This document shows positions 1 to 13,106 of a DNA stretch of 64,000 nt, one piece after another. Origin of the DNA: Campylobacter geochelonis (GTDB lineage Bacteria > Campylobacterota > Campylobacteria > Campylobacterales > Campylobacteraceae); the NCBI RefSeq assembly GCF_013201685.1, contig NZ_CP053844.1:372001-436000 (forward strand). The letters are read 5' to 3'. Each line of letters opens with the position of its first letter. Position 1 is the stretch's first letter. The notes under the pieces are model-generated. The model was not told the DNA's origin and made no database searches. It worked only from the letters and a program-made list of their open reading frames with translations. A program made the position numbers and the translations under genes.

Positions 1-35
1 AATACCCTATAAGTTTTATTTAATCAAATTTTAGG

Positions 36-41
36 TAGAAT
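36..41 (+). promoter_or_regulatory. Candidate -10 box for rplU-rpmA
   Basis: The hexamer TAGAAT in the context GGTAGAATAC resembles the sigma-70 -10 element of Campylobacter, which usually lacks a clear -35 box. It would give a leader of roughly 75 bases before rplU. A perfect 14-base palindrome, CTCTAAATTTAGAG, lies at 72-85 in that leader. The call rests on pattern matching only. Confidence 0.4.
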
Positions 42-121
42 ACTCGATTCGGGCCATTTAAGCTTTTAAATCTCTAAATTTAGAGTGCTTAGTGGTTACT
101 TACCATAAAAAGGACAGTTTG

Positions 122-430
122 ATGTATGCTATTATCAAACACAGCGGCAAACAGTATAAAGTTAGTGAAGGTGACTATCTAAATTTAGACAGATTTGAAG
201 CTGAAAAAAAAGAAACTGTAGAAGTTACTGAAGTTTTAGCAGTAAACGATGGCAGTTTAAAGGTAGGCGCACCGTTCGTTGAGGGTGCAAAGGTTGTCTT
301 AGAAGTTGTGACACTAGGTAAAGATAAAAAAGTCGTTATCTATAAAAAACGCAGAAGAAAAGACTCAAAATTAAAACGCGGTTTTAGAAGAGAATTTACT
401 CGCGTTAAAGTTACAAGTATAAAAGCCTAA
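122..430 (+). CDS. rplU: 50S ribosomal protein L21
   Basis: This is ribosomal protein L21, a 102-residue component of the large subunit that binds 23S rRNA. The N-terminus [18 protein letters not shown] is the L21 signature, and the basic stretch [15 protein letters not shown] near the C-terminus fits the rRNA-binding part. I start at the ATG at 122, preceded by AAGGAC at about 110-115. The same frame is open ten codons further upstream, but that extension has no family match. rpmA follows 10 bases downstream, the usual rplU-rpmA pair. Confidence 0.97.
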   Translation: MYAIIKHSGKQYKVSEGDYLNLDRFEAEKKETVEVTEVLAVNDGSLKVGAPFVEGAKVVLEVVTLGKDKKVVIYKKRRRKDSKLKRGFRREFTRVKVTSIKA

Positions 431-440
431 GGAGTAAAGT

Positions 441-695
441 ATGGCACACAAAAAAGGTCAAGGTTCAACCCAAAATAACCGCGATTCCATCGGTCGCCGC
501 CTAGGTGTTAAAAAATTTGGTGGTGAGTTTGTTAGAGCAGGTAACATCATAATCCGCCAAAGAGGAACTGTAACACACGTTGGTAACAACGTTGGTATAG
601 GCAAAGATCATACTATATTTGCTCTTGTTGATGGTTTCGTTAAATTTGAAAGATTTGATAAAACTAGAAAACAAGTTTCTGTTTACCCGGCATAA
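441..695 (+). CDS. rpmA: 50S ribosomal protein L27
   Basis: This is ribosomal protein L27, 84 residues, whose flexible N-terminus reaches the peptidyl-transferase centre. The start MAHKKGQGS and the following glycine- and arginine-rich segment ([12 protein letters not shown]) are diagnostic. The N-terminus shows no cleavable extension of the Firmicute type. It follows rplU with an AAGGAG ribosome site. A hairpin starts five bases after the stop codon, so rplU-rpmA is probably a closed two-gene unit. Confidence 0.97.
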   Translation: MAHKKGQGSTQNNRDSIGRRLGVKKFGGEFVRAGNIIIRQRGTVTHVGNNVGIGKDHTIFALVDGFVKFERFDKTRKQVSVYPA

Positions 696-700
696 ATTTT

Positions 701-724
701 TTGGCTTGTAGAAATATAAGCCAA
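701..724 (+). terminator. rplU-rpmA terminator hairpin
   Basis: A perfect 7-bp stem, TTGGCTT/AAGCCAA, has a 10-base loop and begins just after the rpmA stop codon. It is followed by nine cytosines instead of a clean T tract, so its strength as an intrinsic terminator is uncertain. Confidence 0.6.
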
Positions 725-733
725 CCCCCCCCC
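725..733. repeat. Homopolymeric C9 tract
   Basis: Nine consecutive C residues lie directly 3' of the rpmA hairpin in otherwise AT-rich DNA. Poly-G/C tracts of this size are the classical slipping (phase-variable) repeats of Campylobacter. This one is intergenic, about 215 bases before the promoter of the next gene, and lies in no gene I can support. Confidence 0.9.
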
Positions 734-947
734 ATTTTCTAAACAAATATAAATTTATCTTATATATATTTTTTAAATTTTATCACCGTTTATCTACCTA
801 GTTTTCTTCATTTCTTTCAAAATTTTTCTTGATTTTTAAGTTATTTTAGCATTAATAGTTATTATGTTTATTTATAAATAGTAAATAAAGCTTTTATTAA
901 TTAAAATATAAATAAATTTTTTTATCTTAATTTTAAGAAATTATTGA

Positions 948-953
948 TATAAT
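948..953 (+). promoter_or_regulatory. -10 box of the binding-protein gene
   Basis: TATAAT in the context TTGATATAATTAC lies 32 bases before the GTG start of the downstream gene, in a very AT-rich region. It matches the Campylobacter vegetative -10 element well. Confidence 0.65.
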
Positions 954-985
954 TACAAGTTGAAATTTTATAAAAAGGATGTTTA

Positions 986-1795
986 GTGAAAAAAATATTA
1001 ACTATTATTTTGCTATCTGCTATATTTGTTTTTGGCAATGATTTAGCTACTATACAAAAAACTAAAACCATAAGAATAGGCGTGCGTCTTGCTCAGCCGC
1101 CATTTTCACAGCTTAATGATAGCAAGGAATTTGTTGGTTTTGAGGTGGAGTTGGCTAAAAAAATTGGTGAAGATATTGTTGGTAAAGATGGTAAGGTTGA
1201 GCTTATAGGTGTAAATGCTGGAGATAGAATCCCATTTTTAAATGAGAATAAAGCTGATTTGATGATTGCAAACTTTTCAAAGACCCCAGAGCGTGAAAAG
1301 CAAGTTTTGTTCTCTATGCCTTATCTTACAAATAACACGGCAGTCGTTAGCAAAAAAAGTTCAGGTATAAAACGCGTTGCAGATCTTTACAACGTGAAAG
1401 TTTTAGTCATACCAAACACAACTACTGATGAGTGGATACAGAAAAAAGGTGGCTTTAATATCGTGTATTGCTCAAATACAAAAGATTGTTTTGATAAGTT
1501 ACAAAGTGGTGAGGGTGATGCGTATATCCATACAAACATCTTGCTTGCTTACCTTCCGCTAATCGATAGTTCGCTTGAGCTTTCTATCAAAGTTGTTGGC
1601 GAACTTGAGTTTATCGGCGCAGCAGTTGCAAAAGGAAATGATGACTTAATGCAAGCGGTAAATAACCAAATTCTTGAGCTTAGTAAAAATGGATTTTTCA
1701 AACAAGCATATAACGATACTCTAAATCCATTTTATAAAGGTACAATAGATAAAAAATATCTTTTGTTGGACGATCTTTATAATTTCTTTAACTAA
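986..1795 (+). CDS. Periplasmic amino-acid-type ABC transporter substrate-binding protein
   Basis: This is a family 3 extracellular solute-binding protein of 269 residues, the type that delivers amino acids to an ABC importer. Residues 1-18 form a Sec signal peptide with no lipobox. The family hallmarks are IRIGVRLAQPPFS near the N-terminus, FVGFEVELAKKIGED, and the acidic ligand-lobe segment NKADLMIANFSKTPER. The GTG start has AAAAAGGA at 972-978; an ATG just upstream is out of frame and soon stops. No permease or ATPase gene is adjacent, so its partners lie elsewhere. The ligand cannot be read from sequence. It resembles the PEB1a/CjaA class of Campylobacter binding proteins, but I would not assign a name. 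Confidence 0.85.
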   Translation: MKKILTIILLSAIFVFGNDLATIQKTKTIRIGVRLAQPPFSQLNDSKEFVGFEVELAKKIGEDIVGKDGKVELIGVNAGDRIPFLNENKADLMIANFSKTPEREKQVLFSMPYLTNNTAVVSKKSSGIKRVADLYNVKVLVIPNTTTDEWIQKKGGFNIVYCSNTKDCFDKLQSGEGDAYIHTNILLAYLPLIDSSLELSIKVVGELEFIGAAVAKGNDDLMQAVNNQILELSKNGFFKQAYNDTLNPFYKGTIDKKYLLLDDLYNFFN

Positions 1796-2166
1796 TTTAA
1801 CTCAACAGTGCCGCTAAATTTGGCGTTTGCGATGATTGGTTAGAAAGCTTTCTTAGCTCTTATTTAAAATCGGCTCTATTTTGTATAAAATTTAGCCGAT
1901 TTTACTACTAAAACTCTATATATTTTTCAAAACTTTGTACGACAAAGCAGATTTTAAGACTAATAGATTTTGAAAACAAACCTTTTTTTGTTTAGAAATT
2001 TCTAAAATAAATATTTTTACAAGTATAATTTAAAGATATTAGATAAAATTGATTTTGTATTTTAAGATGATGTTTTATCTGCATCAAGATAACAAAACTA
2101 AATTTAAAATACTTATATAAATTTGTATAAGTATTTTAAATTTATAAAACGATAAAAGGAAAAAAG
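1796..2166. other. Gene-free interval
   Basis: No start-bearing gene is visible here. A 35-codon open stretch without a start codon begins near 1801 on the plus strand and may be a decayed gene end. A terminator-like hairpin lies at 1866-1903. The remainder is AT-rich leader DNA for the next gene, whose ribosome site is AAAAGGA at about 2154-2160. Confidence 0.6.
1866..1903. terminator. Hairpin, probable terminator
   Basis: A perfect 10-bp stem, AAAATCGGCT/AGCCGATTTT, can be extended inward by ATTTT/AAAAT. It is flanked by A and T runs, so it could terminate in either direction. It lies about 70 bases after the binding-protein stop codon. Confidence 0.7.
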
Positions 2167-2601
2167 ATGTTAAATTTAGCAAAAAATTGCGTGGTGTTTA
2201 CCTATCCGAAAATGGGAAAAAGCGGGAAGTTTTTACCAGATGAGTTAAAAGATTTAGACGGCTTAACAGGTTGTACGATGCAGTGTAAGGCTTATCAAGA
2301 AAACTTAAATTTAATACAAAATCTAGGCTACAAACTCATAGCTATCGGCTCTCAAAGCAAAGAAGATATGAATGAGTTTATAACTTCACTCGGACTTGGT
2401 TTTGAAGTTATAAGCGATGTTGATTTTAAATTTGAAAAAGAGCTTGAGCTAAAGACTTTTTCAACAGATGATGGCAAAAAGTTTTATCACAGACAGACTT
2501 TGATATTTAAAGATGGCAAGCTTGTAAAACGTTTCGATTTTGTAGCTAATCCACAAGATGATGTGAAAAATGTGATGGAAATTTTAAAAAACTTAAGCTA
2601 A
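2167..2601 (+). CDS. PrxQ/Bcp-like peroxiredoxin with shortened cysteine spacing
   Basis: This is a 144-residue thioredoxin-fold redoxin related to PrxQ/Bcp peroxiredoxins, which reduce hydroperoxides in the cytoplasm. YPK at 13-15 is the start of the Bcp core. About 20 residues later comes GCTMQC, with the presumed peroxidatic Cys36 and a second cysteine, Cys40. I recall a Bcp subgroup with this YPK-(about 20)-GCT layout. In Bcp the two cysteines are five residues apart; here they are four apart, so the second may not act as the resolving cysteine. The C-terminal half (TLIFKDGKLVKRFDFVANP) fits the fold. It stands alone between two untranslated stretches and has a good AAAAGGA ribosome site. 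Confidence 0.75.
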   Translation: MLNLAKNCVVFTYPKMGKSGKFLPDELKDLDGLTGCTMQCKAYQENLNLIQNLGYKLIAIGSQSKEDMNEFITSLGLGFEVISDVDFKFEKELELKTFSTDDGKKFYHRQTLIFKDGKLVKRFDFVANPQDDVKNVMEILKNLS

Positions 2602-2670
2602 ATTTAAAGCTTAAAATAAGATGAAATTTTGTCTAAATTTAGCTTATGCGCAAATTTCAGCTAGTTTTGA

Positions 2671-2676
2671 TATAAT
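2671..2676 (+). promoter_or_regulatory. -10 box of the obgE operon
   Basis: TATAAT in the context GTTTTGATATAATC, 25 bases before the obgE ATG. The genes from obgE to parB are then packed with overlaps or gaps of a few bases, so this is the likely operon promoter. Confidence 0.65.
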
Positions 2677-2700
2677 CAGCAAAAATTTATAAGGTAGAAA

Positions 2701-5416
<2,716 letters not shown>

Positions 5417-5433
<17 letters not shown>

Positions 5434-6049
5434 TGAGTGCTCTTCTACACAAAAAGAGATAATCGAAGGTCTTAAAAACTCGGTTATAAAACCACCCTAT
5501 TGTCTAGTAGCAAAACGCCAAAATGGCGGAGTTGGAAGTAGGGGAAGTGAATGGGAGAGCGAGGAAGGAAATTTGTATTTTTCTTTTTGTATAGATGAGA
5601 GAGAAATTCCATCAGATGTGCCACTTTCTTCAATGAGTATATATTTTGCTTTTTTGATGAAAGAGCATATAGCGAGTTTGGGTTCAAATTTGTGGCTTAA
5701 ATGGCCAAACGATTTTTATGTTGAAGACAAAAAAATCGGAGGGGTTATCACAACAAAAATAAAAAATAGTTATGTTTGTGGTATGGGGATAAATATAGCC
5801 AAAAGCCCCGATTATGCAGGCGTTCTTGATATCCAAATCTCTGCGAATTCCTTAGTTTTGGGATTTGTGGAGTTATTAAAAAATAAAATTTCATGGAAGC
5901 AGATTTTTAGTAAATTTTTGTTAGAATTCGAAAAATCGAAAAATTTTACTTCACATATAAATAACGAAAAGATATCGTTGCACAGCGCAACTCTTTGTGA
6001 AGATGGTTCTATTTTTATAAACAACAAAAAGGTATATGGGTTAAGATGA
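5417..6049 (+). CDS. birA: Biotin--[acetyl-CoA-carboxylase] ligase
   Basis: This is biotin protein ligase, 210 residues, which attaches biotin to the carrier subunit of acetyl-CoA carboxylase. The conserved order is visible: ECSSTQKE near the start, the adenylate-binding stretch RQNGGVGSRG, KWPNDFYVEDKKIGGV, and GMGINI. There is no N-terminal helix-turn-helix, so it is a catalytic-only class I enzyme and unlikely to repress biotin genes. I use the ATG at 5417, seven codons inside the longest frame, because the family starts at the SST region and AAAAGG lies upstream. The gene overlaps fmt by 17 bases and parA by four. Confidence 0.9.
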
Positions 6050-6825
6050 GTGAAATAATAACAATCGCCAACCAAAAAGGCGGAGTTGGCAAAACAACAA
6101 CAGCTGTAAATTTAGCAGCGTCTTTGGCTACACTTGGCAAAAAAGTGCTTTTAATCGACGTCGATCCGCAGGCAAACGCCACCACAGGGCTTGGGTTTAA
6201 CAGAAATGATTATGAGTTTAATATATATCATGTATTAACAGGGCGTAAAAAACTATCACAAGTTATACTAAAAACTGAGATAAAAACTCTTTTTATAGCT
6301 CCTTCAAACATCGGTTTAGTCGGTATAGAACAGGAATTTTCAGAGCAAGAAGAGGACTTTAAACTAGTTCTTAAAAAGAAAATTGCAGAAGTTCAAAGCA
6401 AGTATGATTATATCATCATTGACTCTCCCCCAACACTTGGTAGTATCACGGTAAATGCTTTAAGCGCAAGCGATAGCGTTATCATACCGATTCAGTGTGA
6501 GTTTTACGCGCTAGAAGGGCTAGCACTTATTTTAAACACAGTTAAGATTATTAAAAAAACAATTAACCCAAAACTGTGTATAAAGGGCTTTTTACCGACT
6601 ATGTATAGTTCGCAAAACAACCTTTCTAAGGAGACTGTTGATAATCTTAAACAACATTTTGAGCAAAAGCTTTTTAAAATCAAAGATGAGAATGGTTTTA
6701 TCATAATACCACGAAATGTTAAGCTAGCAGAATCACCTAGTTTTGGCAAGCCAGCCATACTTTATGATGCTAAATCAGCTGGAAGCATAGCTTATCAAAA
6801 TTTGGCAAATTGTATATTGGAGTAA
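6046..6825 (+). CDS. parA: ParA/Soj chromosome-partitioning ATPase
   Basis: This is a ParA/Soj-type Walker ATPase, 259 residues, that works with ParB to segregate the replicated origin. The deviant Walker A motif KGGVGKTTT lies at residues 10-18 after IITIANQ. DVDPQANAT and the Walker B segment IIIDSPPTLG follow. The length and lack of an N-terminal helix-turn-helix indicate a chromosomal Soj rather than a plasmid ParA. The start overlaps the birA stop by four bases, and parB begins two bases after the stop codon. Confidence 0.95.
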   Translation: MSEIITIANQKGGVGKTTTAVNLAASLATLGKKVLLIDVDPQANATTGLGFNRNDYEFNIYHVLTGRKKLSQVILKTEIKTLFIAPSNIGLVGIEQEFSEQEEDFKLVLKKKIAEVQSKYDYIIIDSPPTLGSITVNALSASDSVIIPIQCEFYALEGLALILNTVKIIKKTINPKLCIKGFLPTMYSSQNNLSKETVDNLKQHFEQKLFKIKDENGFIIIPRNVKLAESPSFGKPAILYDAKSAGSIAYQNLANCILE

Positions 6826-6827
6826 TA

Positions 6828-7694
6828 GTGGCAAAAGTTAAAAGAAGTGGCTTAGGAAGAGGACTGGACGCGATTTTAGGCGATGTTGAGCTTGCATATA
6901 CTAAAGAGATAGAGAGCGGAAAAAGAGATCTTATTTTAGAGATTGAAGTTGATAAAATAAGACCAAATCCATATCAACCAAGACAAAATTTTGATAAAGA
7001 TGCACTAAAAGAGCTAAGCGAATCGATAAAAAGGCACGGACTAATACAGCCAATAATCGTTTTTAAAAAAGATGATGAGTATATATTAATCGCAGGTGAG
7101 CGAAGATTTCGCGCTACTAAACTTTTAGGTGAGCATACTATAAAGGCAGTTGTTGCTGATATCGAGTCTAAGAATTTAAGAGAGCTTGCGTTAATTGAAA
7201 ATATTCAAAGAGAGGATTTAAACCCAATTGAACTTGCAAACTCATATAAAGAGTTGATTGAAGAGTATAAAATAACGCAAGATGGACTTTCAGAAATCGT
7301 TAAAAAATCGCGAGCGCAGATTACAAACACACTAAGACTTCTAAATTTAACCGATGAGACAAAAGCTGCTTTAAGTGAAGGAAAAATTTCTCAAGGTCAC
7401 GCTAAAATCATAGTTGGGCTTGATAAAAAAGATGAGTTAGAAGTATTAAATACAATTATCGGTCAAAAACTTAATGTAAGAGATACTGAAAATTTAGTTA
7501 AAAAAATCAAAGATAAAAAAGATACTAAAAATCCAAGCAAAGCTAAAACTTTAGATATAAATTTATCTAATGAGATGGAAAATTTAAAAAATAGCTTAAA
7601 TCGCTTCGGCAAAGCCACTATCAAAAGTGGAAAAATATCAATAGAATTTAAAGAAATTTCAAAAATTCAAGAATTAATTAGAAAAATTAGTTAA
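6828..7694 (+). CDS. parB: ParB/Spo0J chromosome-partitioning protein
   Basis: This is the centromere-binding partner of ParA, 288 residues, which loads at parS sites and spreads as a CTP-dependent clamp. The N-terminal ParA-contact motif GLGRGLDAILGD, IRPNPYQPR, the CTP-binding AGERRFRA motif and the helix-turn-helix region around KKSRAQITNTLRLL are all present. I start at the GTG at 6828, with GGAG at 6819-6822, because AKVKRSGLGRGL is the conserved N-terminus. Upstream TTG/ATG codons in the frame would run inside parA. I saw no parS-like palindrome nearby. Confidence 0.95.
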   Translation: MAKVKRSGLGRGLDAILGDVELAYTKEIESGKRDLILEIEVDKIRPNPYQPRQNFDKDALKELSESIKRHGLIQPIIVFKKDDEYILIAGERRFRATKLLGEHTIKAVVADIESKNLRELALIENIQREDLNPIELANSYKELIEEYKITQDGLSEIVKKSRAQITNTLRLLNLTDETKAALSEGKISQGHAKIIVGLDKKDELEVLNTIIGQKLNVRDTENLVKKIKDKKDTKNPSKAKTLDINLSNEMENLKNSLNRFGKATIKSGKISIEFKEISKIQELIRKIS

Positions 7695-7779
7695 AAATAT
7701 TTCGTTTTATCTGTTTTTTTATATTATTATTGTAGAATAATGGGATTTTATATTTAAAATAAAAATTTAAGGAGGGTGG

Positions 7780-8202
7780 ATGATTGAGTTAGATGTGCCA
7801 GCATTTATCTTGACTATAGTCGTCTTTTTAGCGCTAGTTGTATATCTCAACAAAACTCTGTATCAGCCGTTGTTGGCTTTTATGGATGCTAGAGAAGCTG
7901 CTATATCACGAGACGAAGAGCTTGCAAATCAGAATTTGAGTGATGTTGGCTCAGAACAAGCAAAAATCAAAGAAATTCTTGATAAAGCTAGAGATGAAGC
8001 AGCGTCTATCAAACAGTCTGGTATAGATGAGATTAAAACTAAGGCCAGCAAAGAGTTAAAGGCAAAAGCTGATGAATTTGAGGCTGATTTTGAGACATAT
8101 CTAGAAGAATTAGCTCAAAGTAAAGATGAGTTAAAAAAGAGTCTTAGGGAAAAACTTCCAGAGTTTAAAACCGATATAAAAGACAGATTGGCAAGGATTT
8201 AG
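7780..8202 (+). CDS. atpF': F0F1 ATP synthase subunit b'
   Basis: This is the b' peripheral-stalk subunit of ATP synthase, 140 residues. One membrane helix spans about residues 6-24 (AFILTIVVFLALVVYL). It is followed by a charged, heptad-rich helix to the end, as expected for the stator. A b/b' pair is the usual arrangement in epsilonproteobacteria. The ribosome site AAGGAGGG is strong, and atpF begins two bases after the stop codon. Subunits a and c are not in this window. Confidence 0.92.
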   Translation: MIELDVPAFILTIVVFLALVVYLNKTLYQPLLAFMDAREAAISRDEELANQNLSDVGSEQAKIKEILDKARDEAASIKQSGIDEIKTKASKELKAKADEFEADFETYLEELAQSKDELKKSLREKLPEFKTDIKDRLARI

Positions 8203-8204
8203 CT

Positions 8205-8723
8205 ATGAAAAAACTGTTTTTTATGCTTTTAGCGGTTATTCCGTGTGTAGTGTTTGCATCGGTAAGCGATGGCCCAAAAGACTATGATATAGTTCCAAGA
8301 ACTGTGAATTTTCTTATATTTTTCGGTATTTTGTTCTATTTTTTAAAAGGTCCTATAAAAAATGCCTACAATAATAGAATAAATTCAATTGCAGCAAGAT
8401 TAGAAGAGAATCAAGCTAAACTTAAAGAGTCAAAAGATAAAAAAGAACAAGCTGTAAAAGAGTTAGAACTTGCTAAAACTCGTGCTGTTTCTTTGATAGA
8501 AGTTGCAAGAAAAGAGATTGAACTAACAAAAACTAAAATTGAAGAATCTACTAAAGATGAGATTGAACATTTAAAAAGAAATTATGATAACAAAAAAGAT
8601 TTTGAAAGCAAAAAAATCACAAAATCTGTTGTATCTGAAATCTTAGATGAAACTTTTGCAGATGAGAGCATCAAACTTAGCCAAAATGAGCTTGTTGATG
8701 TAATCCATAAAAAGGTTGGTTGA
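8205..8723 (+). CDS. atpF: F0F1 ATP synthase subunit b
   Basis: This is the second peripheral-stalk subunit, 172 residues. Two hydrophobic segments are seen, at about 1-19 (possibly a cleaved signal) and 30-48 (TVNFLIFFGILFYFLKGP). A long charged coiled-coil region follows, rich in Lys/Glu with the repeat style ELAKTR. The N-terminal hydrophobic stretch ending in VFA is typical of Campylobacter/Helicobacter AtpF. The stop overlaps the atpH start by one base. Confidence 0.92.
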   Translation: MKKLFFMLLAVIPCVVFASVSDGPKDYDIVPRTVNFLIFFGILFYFLKGPIKNAYNNRINSIAARLEENQAKLKESKDKKEQAVKELELAKTRAVSLIEVARKEIELTKTKIEESTKDEIEHLKRNYDNKKDFESKKITKSVVSEILDETFADESIKLSQNELVDVIHKKVG

Positions 8724-9253
8724 TGAATAATATAGTTGTAAAAAAATACACAAACGCCCTTATAGAAGAGTTTGATAAAAGTGAGTTAAAAGATATAATA
8801 AAAAATTTAGAGCTTGTAACACAAGCTTTTAAGCTAAATAAATTTAGTGCTATTGTAAACTCGCCAGTAGTTGCTGCTCAAAAAAAAGAAGAGTTGGTTT
8901 TTTCTTTATTAGAAAACATCTCTGATAAATTTAGAAATTTTTTAAGAATTTTATCTCAAAACAAAAGATTAGGTCTTATACCTGAGATTTTAGCAGGACT
9001 TAAAACAAAACTTGCATCTTTAAATAATGAATTTATAGGTAAGATTTATTCAAAAGATGAGATAAATAATAGCCAAATTAAGGCTATGCAAGATAGTTTG
9101 TCAAAGAAATTTGGTGCAAATATAACTCTTGAGTATGTTAAGAGTGAGTATAATGGCATCAAAGTAGACCTAGATGAATTAGGCGTTGAAATTAGTTTTT
9201 CAGTCGATAGATTGAAACAAGATATGAGTGAATATATATTAAAAGCAATATAA
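8723..9253 (+). CDS. atpH: F0F1 ATP synthase subunit delta
   Basis: This is the OSCP/delta subunit, 176 residues, that joins the peripheral stalk to the top of F1. Family features are [12 protein letters not shown] at the N-terminus, [17 protein letters not shown] in the middle and a C-terminal beta-rich tail ([16 protein letters not shown]...). I use the ATG at 8723, which shares its A with the atpF TGA stop. A TTG one codon earlier is less likely. Confidence 0.92.
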   Translation: MNNIVVKKYTNALIEEFDKSELKDIIKNLELVTQAFKLNKFSAIVNSPVVAAQKKEELVFSLLENISDKFRNFLRILSQNKRLGLIPEILAGLKTKLASLNNEFIGKIYSKDEINNSQIKAMQDSLSKKFGANITLEYVKSEYNGIKVDLDELGVEISFSVDRLKQDMSEYILKAI

Positions 9254-9266
9254 AAGGAGAAAAAGC

Positions 9267-10784
9267 GTGAGTTCTAAGATTAAAGCTGACGAAATTAGCA
9301 ATATCATAAAAGAGCGCATTGAGAATTTTGATATCAGTGTTGACATCGAAGAAACGGGTAAAGTCGTTTCGGTAGGTGATGGTGTTGCAAATGTTTATGG
9401 CCTAAAAAATGTTATGGCTAATGAAATGGTTGAATTTGAAAATGGCGTTGAAGGTATCGCACTTAACCTTGAAGAAAGCACTGTTGGTATAGTTATCCTT
9501 GGCGATACAACTGGTATAGTTGAGGGAAGCAGCGTAAAAAGACTTGGCAAACTTCTTCGTGTTCCAGTCGGCGATGCTATCATAGGTCGTGTTGTAAACG
9601 CTCTTGGTGAGCCGATAGATGGAAAAGGAGCAATCGAGTCAAAAGAGACAAGATTTGTTGAAGAAAAAGCAAAAGGCATTATGGCTAGAAAATCAGTTCA
9701 TGAGCCACTTCAAACAGGCCTTAAAGCAATCGATGCACTTGTTCCAATCGGACGTGGTCAAAGAGAGCTAATTATCGGTGATAGACAAACAGGTAAAACA
9801 ACAGTTGCAATCGATACAATCATCAACCAAAAAGGTCAAGATGTTATATGTATATATGTAGCTATCGGACAAAAACAATCAACAGTAGCACAAACAGTTA
9901 AAAAACTAGAAGAGTATGGCGCTATGGACTATACTATAGTTGTTTCAGCGGGTGCAAGCGAATCAGCAGCTCTTCAATATCTTGCTCCATATTCAGGTTG
10001 TACTATGGGTGAGTATTTTAGAGATAACTCTCGCCATGCGCTTATCATATATGATGATTTAAGTAAACACGCTGTTGCATATCGTGAAATTTCACTTATC
10101 CTTCGTCGTCCTCCGGGTCGTGAGGCGTATCCTGGCGATGTTTTCTACCTACACTCAAGACTTCTTGAAAGAGCAAGTAAGTTAAGTGATGCTTTAGGAG
10201 CTGGTAGTTTAACAGCACTTCCTATTATCGAAACTCAAGCCGGAGACGTATCTGCGTATATCCCAACAAACGTTATTTCTATTACAGATGGTCAAATTTT
10301 CCTTGAGTCAAATTTATTTAACTCTGGAATTCGTCCTGCGATTAACGTTGGTTTATCTGTTAGTCGTGTTGGTGGTTCAGCGCAAATCAAAGCGATTAAA
10401 AAAGTTTCAGGAACGCTAAGACTTGACCTTGCGCAATACCGTGAACTTCAAGCCTTTGCACAGTTTGCAAGTGATCTTGATGAGAGCAGTAGAAAACAGC
10501 TTGATAGAGGTCAAAGAATGGTTGAAATTCTAAAACAACCACCTTATTCACCACTTCCAGTTGAGAAACAAATAGCGATTATTTTTGCAGGCTCAAGAGG
10601 TTTCTTAGATGATATTCCAGTTAGTGCTATTGGTAAATTTGAATCAGAACTTTACCCATATATCGAAGCTAGATATCCAGAAATTTTTGAAGAGATAAGA
10701 AATAAAAAGACTCTTGATAAAGATCTTGAGGATACTTTAGCTAAGGCACTAAACGAATTTAAAGCGACTTTTTCAGTTGCATAA
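9267..10784 (+). CDS. atpA: F0F1 ATP synthase subunit alpha
   Basis: This is the regulatory nucleotide-binding subunit of F1, 505 residues. The Walker A motif GDRQTGKTT starts at about residue 171. Further marks are the segment [13 protein letters not shown] and the signature [14 protein letters not shown]. The start is GTG after AAAAGGAGAAAA. The length is normal and the order within the atp operon is standard. Confidence 0.98.
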   Translation: MSSKIKADEISNIIKERIENFDISVDIEETGKVVSVGDGVANVYGLKNVMANEMVEFENGVEGIALNLEESTVGIVILGDTTGIVEGSSVKRLGKLLRVPVGDAIIGRVVNALGEPIDGKGAIESKETRFVEEKAKGIMARKSVHEPLQTGLKAIDALVPIGRGQRELIIGDRQTGKTTVAIDTIINQKGQDVICIYVAIGQKQSTVAQTVKKLEEYGAMDYTIVVSAGASESAALQYLAPYSGCTMGEYFRDNSRHALIIYDDLSKHAVAYREISLILRRPPGREAYPGDVFYLHSRLLERASKLSDALGAGSLTALPIIETQAGDVSAYIPTNVISITDGQIFLESNLFNSGIRPAINVGLSVSRVGGSAQIKAIKKVSGTLRLDLAQYRELQAFAQFASDLDESSRKQLDRGQRMVEILKQPPYSPLPVEKQIAIIFAGSRGFLDDIPVSAIGKFESELYPYIEARYPEIFEEIRNKKTLDKDLEDTLAKALNEFKATFSVA

Positions 10785-10793
10785 GGCTAAATT

Positions 10794-11681
10794 ATGGCAA
10801 ATTTAAAAGATATAAAAGAGCAGATTAAAAGCGTTCAAAATACCGAAAAAACAACTAAGGCCATGAAGCTTGTATCAAACGTCAAGCTAAAAAAAGCCAA
10901 AGATGTTGCTAGGCAATCAAGCGCTTATGCTCTTAAGATAAACGAGGTCTTAAGTGAAATATCAGCTCAGTTAAAAAGCATTCCAGCTGAAGAGAGGATA
11001 AGTCGCTTTTTTGATAAAAACAGCGAGATTAAAATCGTTGATATCATCTTTATCACAGCAGACAAAGGTTTATGTGGCGGGTTTAACATACAGACTATAA
11101 AGACTGTTAAAAACCTTATTAAAGAGTATCAAGATAAAAAAGTTAAAATTCGCTTAAGAGCTATTGGTAAAAAAGGCGTTGAGTACTTTAGCTTTCAAGG
11201 CGTTGAGCTTTATGAAAAATATATCGGCGTGAGTGCATCTCCAACATATGAGAAAGCTCAAGGTATCATCAAAAGTGCTATAGATGACTTTTTAAACAAA
11301 CAAACTGATAAAGTTATTTTGGTTCATAACGGATATAAAAATATGATTACTCAAGAGATTAGACTCAATGATGTCGTTCCAGTCGAACCGCCAGCTGCTA
11401 AAGAGGTGGAAAATGGCTCTTTGATGGAGTTTGAACCAACTGATGATGCATCTAATATATTAGATGAATTGATGAGAAAATATCTAGAGTATGGTATGTA
11501 TTATGCGCTAGTTGATAGTTTGGCTGCTGAACATAGTGCTAGAATGAATGCTATGGAAAATGCAACAAACAATGCAAAAGAGAGAGTAAGTGCTTTAAAC
11601 CTTGCTTATAATAAAGCAAGACAAAGTTCTATTACCACTGAATTAATCGAGATTATCAGTGGCGTTGAAGCGATGAAATAA
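10794..11681 (+). CDS. atpG: F0F1 ATP synthase subunit gamma
   Basis: This is the central rotor-stalk subunit, 295 residues. The N-terminal helix [20 protein letters not shown] and the C-terminal helix rich in [17 protein letters not shown] form the antiparallel coiled coil inside the alpha-beta hexamer. [13 protein letters not shown] marks the globular domain. It sits between atpA and atpD with gaps of 9 and 14 bases. Confidence 0.97.
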   Translation: MANLKDIKEQIKSVQNTEKTTKAMKLVSNVKLKKAKDVARQSSAYALKINEVLSEISAQLKSIPAEERISRFFDKNSEIKIVDIIFITADKGLCGGFNIQTIKTVKNLIKEYQDKKVKIRLRAIGKKGVEYFSFQGVELYEKYIGVSASPTYEKAQGIIKSAIDDFLNKQTDKVILVHNGYKNMITQEIRLNDVVPVEPPAAKEVENGSLMEFEPTDDASNILDELMRKYLEYGMYYALVDSLAAEHSARMNAMENATNNAKERVSALNLAYNKARQSSITTELIEIISGVEAMK

Positions 11682-11686
11682 ATTAA

Positions 11687-13093
<1,407 letters not shown>

Positions 13094-13106
13094 TAAGGAG
13101 ACTAAA

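Noticed and set aside
501-746. Minus-strand frame that reads through the C9 tract as Gly codons
   Set aside because: It lies almost entirely antisense to rpmA and has no ribosome site. The tract is better treated as intergenic.
6046-7694. parS sites near parA-parB
   Set aside because: I looked for TGTTTCACGTGAAACA-like palindromes in and around the genes and saw none with acceptable similarity.
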